DNA from: Candidatus Poribacteria bacterium
GTDB taxonomy: Bacteria > Poribacteria > WGA-4E > WGA-3G
DNA: 64,000 nucleotides
NCBI GenBank assembly: GCA_028820845.1
Contig: JAPPII010000124.1
Location: forward strand, 62,001-126,000
Direction of reading: 5' to 3'
The position numbers and the translations under genes were made by a program. The notes below the pieces were generated by a model that was not told the origin of the DNA, did no database searches, and saw nothing but the letters and a program-made list of their open reading frames with translations. Below, in pieces: positions 7,693 to 16,053 of the stretch (the first letter of the stretch is position 1; the number at the start of each line of letters is the position of its first letter).

Positions 7693-8433
7693 TTGAACAG
7701 GTTCGCACATAGATGTCATACCCGTGTCATTCCAAGCCTTACGAGAGTTCCACTCGCTATAATCCTCATGTTTCTCGGATGTGGGGAACCCGTACCAACA
7801 GGTGAAATCCTCACCGTTCAACAGATAGAACAGATCGTTAAATCTACGGGAGCAGATACCGTCTGCCTTGAAGATACTACCGATTCAACCTGCCTCACAG
7901 TGGTGCCACCACCTACTGATCCTGAACCTGAAGCACCATCCCCGGTTCTGCATATCCATGCTGAAAATCTCACCTATGTCTTCTTTTATGAAGAAAAACC
8001 GATACTATTGGCTGAAGCAGTGCTGGATACCACGGAAACTCTCAAAAACTTGCTTCAAACTGAAGAAGTCATTAATACAGACATAGACATTGCCATTAAA
8101 TACTGGCGTTTCCACGTCTACTACCCGGACACACGCGCTGGAACAAACTATAGACTCCGGAAAAACAAGGTCAGAGCCGTTGAAGGTATAGAAGTGCCTG
8201 AGGATACCGCAGACGACGTAAAAATCGCAACATGGACACGCCACGATACCGCCGATGCGGAAACGGAGAACTTTCCTGATATCGACTTCACACTTGAAAC
8301 AGATGCCTTGGAATTGACGATAGTCATTGAGTTGTTGATTCCAGATAACACTGCGACTTTCTATATAAACGCAGTACACGTCCCAACCGATCCGGAAGCC
8401 GTCTCTTTTAATCTGAAACCTTTCAGAAATTGA
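7693..8433 (+). CDS. Putative lipoprotein, paralogue of the next gene
   Basis: The preferred start is TTG at 7693, preceded by AAGGAG at 7681-7686; this gives 246 residues. The frame is open upstream to 7615, but without a ribosome site. The N-terminus is a lipoprotein signal with a hydrophobic stretch ending at the lipobox FLGC; the mature part starts GEPVPTGEILT. A Pro-rich linker (VVPPPTDPEPEAPSP) is followed by HIHAENLTYVFFYEEKPILLAEA, which aligns with HIHLYTGRTVYVFYRDGVPVVRA of the next gene. The C-terminal part is beta-rich and acidic. No enzyme motif is visible. Probably anchored in a membrane facing the periplasm or outside. Function unknown. Confidence 0.7.
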   Translation: MNRFAHRCHTRVIPSLTRVPLAIILMFLGCGEPVPTGEILTVQQIEQIVKSTGADTVCLEDTTDSTCLTVVPPPTDPEPEAPSPVLHIHAENLTYVFFYEEKPILLAEAVLDTTETLKNLLQTEEVINTDIDIAIKYWRFHVYYPDTRAGTNYRLRKNKVRAVEGIEVPEDTADDVKIATWTRHDTADAETENFPDIDFTLETDALELTIVIELLIPDNTATFYINAVHVPTDPEAVSFNLKPFRN

Positions 8434-8490
8434 GAGCGATATCCAGTCGTTCACCCCAAATATGCACAAACGTGCAAACTCGAAATATAA

Positions 8491-8551
8491 GCGAGGTTAG
8501 GAATGCACGTTGCATTTAATTAAGCGAGGACACCGCAAAACCTCGCCTACC
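8491..8551 (-). repeat. Family A palindromic repeat, long variant (reverse orientation)
   Basis: Read on the minus strand: GGTAGGCGAGGTT, then TTGCGGTGTCCTCG, a variable centre, ATGCAACGTGCATTCC, and AACCTCGC. The same order of blocks occurs at 1919-2010 with a longer centre. Confidence 0.7.
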
Positions 8552-8602
8552 AGGGGGATGGAAGTGTGCTCTTATTTTTACCATTCGTTATAAGGAGTCC
8601 TT

Positions 8603-9493
8603 ATGAAACGCTACAATCCGTTCATATTTTTCATATATGCCGCAGGTGTCTTCAGCATAACACTCACCTTTATGAGTTGTGCCGACACTCCATGGACAGG
8701 TTCCATTGTCACCCCAACGATGGACGATTATCTCACGGTTACCGGAGACGGAGACCTGTGCTTTGAAAATGGCGTTGGTTCTTCTTGTGTCAAACTTATC
8801 CCGCAAGGTCCACAAGACCCTCTGAACCCGCGTCCGCATATCCATCTCTACACGGGGAGGACGGTCTACGTCTTTTATCGCGATGGCGTTCCCGTCGTCC
8901 GTGCCATTCGCAGCTCGACTGTATCAGGTGAAACACCGGTAGGTCTACAAGCCCCTACTAGTTCTGTGTTCGCTGCTGCAACTGAAGAACCGGAGCCTGT
9001 GATTGATAACACCGCGCCTGTATTCGATACCACAGGTACAGGACAATTGGAACCCGTCGTTGATAGCACACCACCGCCTATCGTCAATCCCGCAGTTGTT
9101 GTGAATTCACCAGACCCGGCTCCCGTCACTGATCCCGTCACTACTCCCATCACTACTCCCATCACTGATCCCGTCCCTGATCCCGTCCCTGATCCCGTCA
9201 CTGATCCCGTCACTACAAATAACAACGACGGCAAGAATAGATGGATAATTGAAATACAGGGTTTCACCTTAGGGGAGCCTGGAACGAATACCCTTGATCT
9301 TGAAGCTTATTGTGAATCTATTACTATCACAGACGAGAACGGAAACACTTACGAGAAGGATAGGGTTTCACTGCTCCATGGTCATCGCGGCGATGATGAC
9401 GGAATTCAAATGATATTTTATACAGATGCTGAAGAGTTAACAATTACAGAAGCGGAATGCGGAGACGACCCGGTAACATACACAATCCGGTAA
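8603..9493 (+). CDS. Putative lipoprotein with Asp-Pro-Val repeats
   Basis: A 296-residue protein with an AAGGAG ribosome site. A signal sequence with hydrophobic core ends at the lipobox TFMSC; the mature protein starts ADTPWTG. Residues 20-90 align with the preceding lipoprotein (DDYLTVTGDGDLCFENGVGSSCVKL against a similar Cys-containing block; HIHLYTGRTVYVFY against HIHAENLTYVFFY). A linker of about 100 residues follows, rich in Pro, Asp, Val and Thr, with 4-residue units (DPVT, TPIT, DPVP) encoded by 12-base repeats. The C-terminal beta-rich domain ends TDAEELTITEAECGDDP, again matching the neighbour. Likely a tandem duplication with linker expansion. Function unknown. Confidence 0.7.
   Translation: MKRYNPFIFFIYAAGVFSITLTFMSCADTPWTGSIVTPTMDDYLTVTGDGDLCFENGVGSSCVKLIPQGPQDPLNPRPHIHLYTGRTVYVFYRDGVPVVRAIRSSTVSGETPVGLQAPTSSVFAAATEEPEPVIDNTAPVFDTTGTGQLEPVVDSTPPPIVNPAVVVNSPDPAPVTDPVTTPITTPITDPVPDPVPDPVTDPVTTNNNDGKNRWIIEIQGFTLGEPGTNTLDLEAYCESITITDENGNTYEKDRVSLLHGHRGDDDGIQMIFYTDAEELTITEAECGDDPVTYTIR
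9128..9216 (+). repeat. 12-base coding tandem repeats
   Basis: Units close to ACTGATCCCGTC / ACTCCCATC / CCTGATCCCGTC follow one another in frame and encode the DPV-T/P linker of the lipoprotein. Confidence 0.8.
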
Positions 9494-9583
9494 CATACAA
9501 CCCATCGGACTGAATTCTGATTTTATGGTGGTATCCTCTTCGAGTGTTCCTTTGTCCCTAACACCAAAACACCCAAACACACC

Positions 9584-9612
9584 TTGCGAAAGAAAAGCAT
9601 CTGTGATATGCT
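9584..9612 (+). promoter_or_regulatory. Sigma-70-like promoter
   Basis: TTGCGA (9584-9589) and TATGCT (9607-9612) with a 17-base spacer, 44 bases before the 31-codon ORF and MFS gene. Confidence 0.5.
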
Positions 9613-9655
9613 AACCTATATCGTACTTGGTATTTCTGCCGAAAAGGGGAACATT

Positions 9656-9751
9656 ATGGCGGTTCAAATTGCAATTGTTGACTATGAAGAGGTCGTGGCA
9701 GGGAATATGGAAGTCTACCAGAAACCGATCAACGAACGGTGGAATCTCTAA
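9656..9751 (+). CDS. 31-codon ORF abutting the MFS gene
   Basis: ATG at 9656 with AAAGGGGA upstream. Its TAA (9749-9751) directly touches the TTG start of the transporter, and both are in the same frame. It is acidic and shows no recognised motif. It may be a leader or coupling peptide, or an N-terminal extension of the transporter separated by a stop codon. The stop is TAA, so selenocysteine readthrough is excluded. Confidence 0.45.
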   Translation: MAVQIAIVDYEEVVAGNMEVYQKPINERWNL

Positions 9752-11041
9752 TTGTCTAAACAGGAACGCTCTCCAACAAAGCCTGCAGAGGAACGCCAGC
9801 CGGAGATTGAGAAACCAGTCGGATATTTTGAACTCATCCGCCGCAACCGCAACTTCCGCTGCCTCTGGGCAGGGCAGGTCGTTAGCCTACTCGGTGATTG
9901 GTTTAACTTAATCGCCTCTGCAATATTAATCGCTGACTTAACGGGGTCAGGACTCGCTCTGGGATTCTTGTTCACAATTCGGATGATCGCACCCTTTGTC
10001 ATTGCCCCGATTGCCGGGATCTGTGCAGACCGATACAACCGGAAACACCTCTTAATCATTACTGACGTTGCCCGTGCCATCATTGTTTTCGGATTCCTTT
10101 TTGTTCAAGACGAAAGCCACGTCTGGCTGCTCTATGCCCTCACGGCACTTCTGTTTGCAGTCAGCGGCTTCTTCAGTCCTGCCCGGAGCGCGATCCTACC
10201 GGACATCACTTCTCCACAAGAACTCGGCACTGCCAATGCCCTCGGTGCTGCCACTTGGTCAGTCATGCTTGCTGTTGGTGCAATGATTGGCGGTTTAACA
10301 ACCGGACTCTTTGGCAGCCAGACGGCTTTTATTCTTGATGGATTAACCTTTTTCGTTTCGGCCGCTTTTCTACTTCCAATTAGACTACCCGGTCCCCCGT
10401 CTGCCGTGCCAGGGACCCCGACCCGGGCAAAGTTAAGTGCCTTACGCTACATGTTCCAGCATCCCGATATTCTTTTTATCGCGATGCATAAAGCAGCCAT
10501 AGCCCTCCTCCTCTCTTCAGGATTTCAGATTGTACAAATAGAAATCGCCAACAGTTACTTTGTCATCGGCGTTGGTGGCGCAATCAGCTTAGGTCTCATA
10601 TATGGTGTAAACGGAGTCGGTAGCGGTCTTGGACCTATTCTTGCACGACATTGGATCGGTGATCAAGATAGGCTCCTTCGGATAAGCATTAGCATCGGCT
10701 ACCTGATTAGCGCAGTTGGGGTTCTTATTACTGCCCCTCTTTATAATCTCACAATTGTACTCATCGGTGGGTTCGTCCGGAGCATTGGCGGTGGGATTAT
10801 ATGGGTCTTTTCAACGCAGCTCCTCCTCCAGAATGCGCCGAATGAGATCCGGGGACGCATCTTCGGCACGGAATTTGCGCTTTTTACACTCATGGGAAGT
10901 GTCGCCACGGCGGTCGTCGGTGCCTTGTTAGATCAGTTTCACGTTCGTATCATTCTCGGGGGAATGGTAGTACTCCCCCTTATTCCAACGGTATTCTGGT
11001 TATTGTGGCAGGTTCGTTACAATCGAATCAAATCGGGATAG
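9752..11041 (+). CDS. MFS transporter (macrolide/drug exporter type)
   Basis: A 429-residue protein with about 12 membrane segments. RNRNFRCLWAGQVVSLLGDWFN at the start is typical of the MFS_3 / enterobactin- or macrolide-exporter branch, and the A-motif-like AGICADRYNRKHLLIITD loop lies between helices 2 and 3. The start codon is TTG at 9752, immediately after the TAA of a 31-codon ORF, so translation is probably coupled. A promoter lies at 9584-9612. Substrate unknown. Codon usage and length look normal. Confidence 0.85.
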   Translation: MSKQERSPTKPAEERQPEIEKPVGYFELIRRNRNFRCLWAGQVVSLLGDWFNLIASAILIADLTGSGLALGFLFTIRMIAPFVIAPIAGICADRYNRKHLLIITDVARAIIVFGFLFVQDESHVWLLYALTALLFAVSGFFSPARSAILPDITSPQELGTANALGAATWSVMLAVGAMIGGLTTGLFGSQTAFILDGLTFFVSAAFLLPIRLPGPPSAVPGTPTRAKLSALRYMFQHPDILFIAMHKAAIALLLSSGFQIVQIEIANSYFVIGVGGAISLGLIYGVNGVGSGLGPILARHWIGDQDRLLRISISIGYLISAVGVLITAPLYNLTIVLIGGFVRSIGGGIIWVFSTQLLLQNAPNEIRGRIFGTEFALFTLMGSVATAVVGALLDQFHVRIILGGMVVLPLIPTVFWLLWQVRYNRIKSG

Positions 11042-11064
11042 ATATGTGTAGTCGTGGGGATCAC

Positions 11065-11655
11065 TTATTCTTTCCATCGTTGGATGAGTTGCGTGTCTAT
11101 CGCAAACTGATCTAAAATCTTTGTCACAACAAAATTAAACATATCATCCACGGTTTTCGGGAAGTGATATAATCCCGGCATCGCCGGTAAGATACATACC
11201 CCCATCCGAGATAACTTCAGCATGTTTTCGAGGTGAATAGAACTCAAAGGAGTCTCGCGTGGCACGAGTACAAGTTTGCGATTTTCCTTGATGCACACAT
11301 CCGCAGCGCGCTGAATCAGATTCCTTGATATACCTGTTGCAATAGAGGCGATGCTCCCCATACTACACGGCACCACGATCATCCCTTCCGTACGAAAAGA
11401 ACCACTCGCGATTGACGCACCAATATCCGATTCGTGATGGTAGATAACGCTCGGCGAGGATACGCCGATAAGCGATTCCAACTCGAAATTATCAGGGTCT
11501 ATCTTAATTTGGAGTTCTTCCCACAAAGCGCGCACACCCGACGCAGAAATCGTCAGATGTACCTCTATATCCTCATGCTGCGTCAGTACTTCGAGCAATC
11601 GGACACCATAGATACCCGCGCTTGCCCCTGTTATCCCAACAATCAATCGTCTCAA
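11065..11655 (-). CDS. ubiX: Flavin prenyltransferase UbiX/Pad1
   Basis: A 196-residue flavoprotein of the UbiX family. It prenylates FMN to make the cofactor of UbiD-type decarboxylases. The N-terminal Rossmann motif is LIVGITGASAGIYGVRLLE; PCSMGSIASIATGISRNLIQRAADVCIKE contains the SMG(S/T)-A-x-I-x-x-G signature, and VLVPRETPLS the conserved R-E-T-P-L. Full length. The N-terminal Ser/Gly pocket and the C-terminal FNFVVTKILDQF segment are intact. No ubiD partner is in this window. It is convergent with the MFS gene. Confidence 0.93.
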   Translation of the reverse strand: MRRLIVGITGASAGIYGVRLLEVLTQHEDIEVHLTISASGVRALWEELQIKIDPDNFELESLIGVSSPSVIYHHESDIGASIASGSFRTEGMIVVPCSMGSIASIATGISRNLIQRAADVCIKENRKLVLVPRETPLSSIHLENMLKLSRMGVCILPAMPGLYHFPKTVDDMFNFVVTKILDQFAIDTQLIQRWKE

Positions 11656-11876
11656 TTTTAATTCACTCCTCAGCGAAAATCACACAGTGTTAAGCAATCT
11701 CTGTATGTACCAGATGTAACTATTGTAACTGTTTTTTTCTAAAAAATCAAAGGTAAACCGTCTGTAGGCGAGCCACCAGAGGCATTCAATTCTCCAATAA
11801 TTTCAATTAATCCAACTTGACAGAAAACTTCATAAGGGGTAAATTAAACGCAGAAACCAGTTCACTGAGGAAAACG

Positions 11877-12920
11877 ATGAACATCGCTGATTTAGATACA
11901 CCGACACTCGCTGCAGACCTGGATGTGCTTGAACGAAATATCCAAGGTATGGCAGCACATTGCCGTCAACTCGGCATTCCACTCCGCGTTCACACCAAAA
12001 CGCACAAAGTGCCAGAGATTGCTAAATTACAAGTCGCTGCCGGTTCCCAAGGGATTACCTGTCAGAAATTAGGCGAGGCAGAGGTTATGGTGGATGCCGG
12101 ACTTGACAACATCCTTATCCCCTATAACATCGTCGGCAAACCCAAACTCAGACGTTTAACCGCACTCGTGAAACGCGCACAAGTTACTGTCGCGCTTGAT
12201 TCAGAAGAGACCGCAAACGGTATCTCTCAGCAAGCAACTGCTGATGGCTGCGTTGTGCCTGTTATTGTGGAGTTGGATACGGGAAGTGGTCGCTGTGGCG
12301 TGCAGTCACCGCAGGCAGCACAACATCTCGCGCGGAAGATTATGAAAATGGGCGGCATTGATTTCCAAGGCGTGATGACGTATCCAAGCAACCTCCGGGC
12401 AAAACCGTTTATTGCAGAGACGCTTGATCTCCTCGCTCATGACGGAATCCCTGTGAACATTATCAGTGGCGGCGGTACAGGTTCTGAAGCAGCATCGAAA
12501 GAACTCAGTTGTACCGAGACCCGTAGCGGCTCTTATGTCTACGAAGGCATGACTCGCGTCGGGAGATCAGGCATGCTGTCGCCGGAGCGGTGTGTCCTTC
12601 GCGTTATTGTGACCGTCGTCAGTACACCAACCCCGGAACGGATTATTATTGACGGCGGACAAAAGACGTTTGCCAGTTATCCGCCGACCCCTTATGGACA
12701 TATCATTGAACATCCAGATGCCAAAATTTACGGTATGTCCGTTGAGCATGGACATGTGGATGTCAGTGAATGTTCACACCGATTTAAGGTCGGTGAGCAA
12801 CTCTCCGTTATCCCACTGCACCAAGGGATGACGAGCAACCTTCACAATGAACTTGTAGGTATCCGAGACGGTAAAATTGAGGCAATTTGGCAGATCGCAG
12901 GCAGAGGCAAGGTTTCTTAA
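11877..12920 (+). CDS. D-threonine aldolase / D-serine dehydratase-like PLP enzyme
   Basis: The chosen start is ATG 11877 (347 residues) because GAGG lies 7-8 bases before it and families of this type begin close to DLDTP. The frame extends to a TTG at 11817 without a ribosome site. The N-terminal domain is the alanine-racemase-like TIM barrel, with the PLP lysine in RVHTKTHK (K41). The C-terminal part has VEHGHVDV and PLHQGMTSNLHNEL. In characterised members the His of the latter is followed two residues later by a metal-binding Cys or Asp; here that place is Gly, so metal binding may differ. Next genes: PhyH and amidohydrolase, closely spaced on the same strand. Confidence 0.8.
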   Translation: MNIADLDTPTLAADLDVLERNIQGMAAHCRQLGIPLRVHTKTHKVPEIAKLQVAAGSQGITCQKLGEAEVMVDAGLDNILIPYNIVGKPKLRRLTALVKRAQVTVALDSEETANGISQQATADGCVVPVIVELDTGSGRCGVQSPQAAQHLARKIMKMGGIDFQGVMTYPSNLRAKPFIAETLDLLAHDGIPVNIISGGGTGSEAASKELSCTETRSGSYVYEGMTRVGRSGMLSPERCVLRVIVTVVSTPTPERIIIDGGQKTFASYPPTPYGHIIEHPDAKIYGMSVEHGHVDVSECSHRFKVGEQLSVIPLHQGMTSNLHNELVGIRDGKIEAIWQIAGRGKVS

Positions 12921-12956
12921 GCCACGGCACTCTTTACGGACAGTAGAGGTGAAATT

Positions 12957-13673
12957 ATGATTCTACCGACACCCGAACAGCAGGAACAGTGGGAAGAAGA
13001 AGGGTATCTCGTCTTTGAAGACGCGATTCAAGGGGAAGATCTCAAAAGGCTTCAAACCGCCTTTGATTATTGGGCAGATGTATGCAAAGAGGAATGGTTG
13101 GATAGGGTTGAAGCCGGCGAAGCCGCAGCAACCTTTTACGACATCCCAAATCCGTTTGACAAGGACCCAATCTTCATAGATATTGTCGATTATCCGAGTT
13201 ACTACGGTGCCTTGATGGATTTCACAGACCACGATCTGATTATATTGGCGCCGCAGGTTCGGACGGTAGCCCCTTGGCCCGTGAGTTATACCGGATGGCA
13301 CCCAGATGTCGCACAGAGCAATCCGCTTCACATTAAGGTACAAATCTATGTGAACGATGTCCTTCCCGGATGCGGTGAATTCGCTTTTGTACCCCGTAGT
13401 CACAAACCAGGCGCGGGTCCCTATAAGCGTCCGCTTCACCAAGAGAGTATGCCCGGACATAAAACGTTCCCCGGTAAAGCAGGAACCGCAATCATGTTCA
13501 ACTCGTACGGCTGGCACGTCTCAATGGATAACGCTTCGGATGTCCCTCGGAAATCGATCATACTGATTTATGAGAAACGGACACCCGAACGCGTCGCACC
13601 CGACCGGTTTGCATCCATCGCATCCTATTGCCAAACGCCAGAGCGTCGTAAATTGTTTAGTTTGGACGACTAA
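12957..13673 (+). CDS. Phytanoyl-CoA dioxygenase (PhyH) family oxygenase
   Basis: A 238-residue Fe(II)/2-oxoglutarate oxygenase-like protein. GWHPD supplies the proximal His-x-Asp, and MFNSYGWHVSMDNASDVPRKSIILIY the distal His with the following Arg. Ribosome site GAGGTG. It begins 36 bases after the aldolase-like gene and ends 18 bases before the amidohydrolase, so the three probably form one transcript acting on a hydroxy or amino acid derivative. The substrate is not readable. Confidence 0.85.
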   Translation: MILPTPEQQEQWEEEGYLVFEDAIQGEDLKRLQTAFDYWADVCKEEWLDRVEAGEAAATFYDIPNPFDKDPIFIDIVDYPSYYGALMDFTDHDLIILAPQVRTVAPWPVSYTGWHPDVAQSNPLHIKVQIYVNDVLPGCGEFAFVPRSHKPGAGPYKRPLHQESMPGHKTFPGKAGTAIMFNSYGWHVSMDNASDVPRKSIILIYEKRTPERVAPDRFASIASYCQTPERRKLFSLDD

Positions 13674-13691
13674 ACGAAGGAGACCTGTTCT

Positions 13692-14585
13692 ATGCCACGG
13701 ATTGATGCACACCTGCACGTATTCGCGAAAGCCTCACCCGAATTTCCGCGTGAAACAAGTGATGTCTGGCCGGCGGAGCGTGAGGAACCCGTTGAGAAGT
13801 TATTAGGTGAGATGGAGCAAAACCAGATTGATCAGGCGGTTCTTGTCCAGATGGCTGGCACGAGTCTGGAGCAGCACCGTTACCTCTTACGATGCCTCAA
13901 AGATTATCCAAAACGGTTCTTGGGGATTGGGCTTATTCCACAAGACCATCCGAATCCTGCCGAACACATGGCGCGATTGACGGATGACACCGGCATTATT
14001 GGATTTCGGCTCTCGACATTTGGCGGCCCCCGTGATGTTTTCGCAAAAATGGAAGTCCGCGAATTTGAAACCTATCCTATCTGGGAATATGCTGCTGAAC
14101 ACGATTGTGTCCTCTGGCTCTATCCACAGGCGATTGAGGCGCACCTTCTTCCGTATCTAATACAAGCGTTTCCACAAGTGCGGATTGTGCTAAATCATCT
14201 CGGCATGACACCAGGCAAAGGTAAATTTAGTTGGGATGAACTCGGTCGTCCACAAATCCAAGTATCAAGTTACAACCTCGCTATGCACACCACATATCGT
14301 TTGGCGCGATTTGAAAATGTTAACGTGCATCTCTCTGGTCAGTACGCATTCAGTAAGGAAGGTTTTCCCTATCAAGATTCGGCGGGCTGGCACCGGAACT
14401 TGCTGAACGATTTCGGACCCAAACGATTGATGTGGGCAACCGATTTTCCATGGATCTTGGAGGATCCGGGTTACGATAAACTCACAACTGTTATCGAGAA
14501 ACTCATGCCGAGTTTAACCGAGTCAGAGTTAGCAGACATTATGGGTGGAAACGCAAAACGAATCCTACGTTTCCCTGATCTGTAA
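13692..14585 (+). CDS. Amidohydrolase family 2 protein
   Basis: A 297-residue TIM-barrel metal hydrolase of the Amidohydro_2 (ACMSD/LigJ-like) family. MPRIDAHLHVF gives the first two metal-binding His residues. VRIVLNHLGMTPG carries a later His, and KRLMWATDFPW the active-site Asp. The family hydrolyses or decarboxylates small cyclic and aromatic acids, including lactones. The start has an AAGGAGA ribosome site 18 bases after the PhyH stop. It is followed by a family A palindrome, which probably marks the operon end. Confidence 0.87.
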   Translation: MPRIDAHLHVFAKASPEFPRETSDVWPAEREEPVEKLLGEMEQNQIDQAVLVQMAGTSLEQHRYLLRCLKDYPKRFLGIGLIPQDHPNPAEHMARLTDDTGIIGFRLSTFGGPRDVFAKMEVREFETYPIWEYAAEHDCVLWLYPQAIEAHLLPYLIQAFPQVRIVLNHLGMTPGKGKFSWDELGRPQIQVSSYNLAMHTTYRLARFENVNVHLSGQYAFSKEGFPYQDSAGWHRNLLNDFGPKRLMWATDFPWILEDPGYDKLTTVIEKLMPSLTESELADIMGGNAKRILRFPDL

Positions 14586-14599
14586 TTACTTTACCCCAT

Positions 14600-14625
14600 G
14601 GTAGGCGAGGTTTCCTAACCTCGCC
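14600..14625. repeat. Family A palindromic repeat with 3' extension
   Basis: GGTAGGCGAGG...CCTCGCC. The following 40 bases contain CCTAAAATCTACTGTTATCCG, which matches the extensions after the copies at 15895 and 42107. Confidence 0.85.
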
Positions 14626-14687
14626 GGTTCATCTTGTCTCAGCAATCCTAAAATCTACTGTTATCCGCAATAGGAAATATTAATTTA

Positions 14688-15881
14688 ATGCGTATACTCT
14701 GTGCGAATGTAGGAAGTACCTCGTTCAAATACCAAATTATTGATATGGAGACAACAGCTTCCCTTGTCAAGGGAGGCGTGGAACGAATCGGCAATTCACC
14801 ATCAGCCTTTACGCATGCCGTGCCGGGCAAACCAGCCGTTGAAGGCGAGATAGATGCACCCACACATACCGGCGCAATTGCGCACGCAATTCGCCTAATC
14901 ACCGACCCCGAAGTCGGATGCCTCGCAAATCTGGAGCAGCTCGATGGTGTCGGGTTCAAAACCATTCTCGCCAAAGGTTACTGGCGTTCAGCAAGGATTA
15001 CTGAAGATGTGATAGCCGCGCTTGAAGCATCAACGCCACTCGCACCGATGCACAACCCTGCCTATATCGCCTCTATCCGTGCGTTTCAAGAACTCCTCCC
15101 CACAACCCCGCTCGTTGCTGTTTTTGAGACGTGGTTTCATCAGACGATTCCAGATTACGCCGCCGAATTCGGTGTGCCACGATTCTGGGTGGAAAAACAC
15201 GACATTCGTCGATATGGCTACCACGGTGCCTCACATCGATATATCTCCGAACGCGTGCCGCAACTCCTCAGACGTGAATCGGGAGACGGACTCCGTATTA
15301 TCTCCTGCCACCTCGGAGGCAGTTCGTCTCTCTGCGCTATCAAGGATGGAAAGTCTATTGATACGTCAATGGGGACCTCAACGCAATACGGGATGATTCA
15401 ATCCACTCGATGCGGCGAGCTGGATGCCTTTGCTGTATTGTATCTGATGGACAAAGAGGGGTTCTCTACCGATGAAATCCGCCGTCAACTGATTGAGGAC
15501 TCCGGTGTGAAGGGCATTTCCGGCACGAGTGGCGATATGCGAGATGTGGAGGAGGCAATAGAATCAGGGAACGATAAGGCGCGCCTTGCATTGGATACAT
15601 ACTGTTATGGCGTGAAAAAGTATATCGGCGCGTATATCGCCGCACTCGGTGGTGTCGATGTCATCGCTTTTGCGGGGGGGATTGGGGAGAAGGACCCAAT
15701 AGCGCGTGCGAAGATTTGTGAGGGGTTAGAATGGTGCGGGATTCGCTTAGATCCCGTGAAAAACGAGCAGTGTACCGGAGAATCCGACCTCTCTGCCGAC
15801 AATAGTCGTGCTAAGATTCTGGTTGTTTCCACAGACGAGGAATTCATCGTATCGCGTGAAACCGCCCGCTTACTAAGCTAA
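14688..15881 (+). CDS. Acetate kinase family protein
   Basis: A 397-residue ASKHA-fold kinase. The N-terminal phosphate loop is MRILCANVGSTSFKYQI (canonical N-x-G-S-S-S-x-K). YGYHGASHRYISERV is the conserved HG-x-SH segment, and CHLGGSSSLCAIKDGKSIDTSMG is the PHOSPHATE/adenine region. STRCGELD replaces the usual G-T-R-x-G-D-x-D. FAGGIGEKDP near the C-terminus is canonical. It is clearly homologous to AckA but divergent in several motifs, so butyrate, propionate or another acyl phosphate could be the substrate. No pta gene is adjacent. The start is assigned by similarity; no strong ribosome site is visible. Confidence 0.78.
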   Translation: MRILCANVGSTSFKYQIIDMETTASLVKGGVERIGNSPSAFTHAVPGKPAVEGEIDAPTHTGAIAHAIRLITDPEVGCLANLEQLDGVGFKTILAKGYWRSARITEDVIAALEASTPLAPMHNPAYIASIRAFQELLPTTPLVAVFETWFHQTIPDYAAEFGVPRFWVEKHDIRRYGYHGASHRYISERVPQLLRRESGDGLRIISCHLGGSSSLCAIKDGKSIDTSMGTSTQYGMIQSTRCGELDAFAVLYLMDKEGFSTDEIRRQLIEDSGVKGISGTSGDMRDVEEAIESGNDKARLALDTYCYGVKKYIGAYIAALGGVDVIAFAGGIGEKDPIARAKICEGLEWCGIRLDPVKNEQCTGESDLSADNSRAKILVVSTDEEFIVSRETARLLS

Positions 15882-15894
15882 CCCTATCAATCGC

Positions 15895-15920
15895 GGTAGG
15901 CGAGGTTTCCTAACCTCGCC
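15895..15920. repeat. Family A palindromic repeat with 3' extension
   Basis: GGTAGGCGAGG...CCTCGCC, followed by GAATGTCCAAGTAATTCTAA and then AATCCACCATAG up to about 15950. This extension is shared with the copy at 42107. Confidence 0.85.
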
Positions 15921-15981
15921 GAGACAGAATGTCCAAGTAATTCTAAAATCCACCATAGTTTGTGTTATCCGATGTACCAAC

Positions 15982-16020
15982 GTAGGGGTTGGGTTACCCA
16001 ACCCTACTTTTAATTTTAAA
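15982..16020 (+). terminator. Terminator-like palindrome GTAGGG...CCCTAC
   Basis: Stem GTAGGG-TTGGGT / ACCCAA-CCCTAC with a one-base bulge, followed by TTTTAATTTTAAAG. It could end the acetate-kinase transcript. The GTAGG lead also links it to the dispersed palindromes. Confidence 0.5.
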
Positions 16021-16053
16021 GTTTTTATCAAAAACAGAAGGGAGAAAATCATT

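Noticed and set aside
9128-9216. Possible CRISPR-like array
   Set aside because: The units are contiguous 9-12-base coding repeats without spacers, and they stay in the lipoprotein frame.
8875-9267. Gly/Thr/Val-rich minus-strand frame
   Set aside because: It is the reverse reading of the 12-base repeats of the lipoprotein linker and has no ribosome site or domain.
11817-11876. TTG start 20 codons before the aldolase-like gene
   Set aside because: No ribosome site, and relatives begin near the DLDTP motif encoded from 11877.
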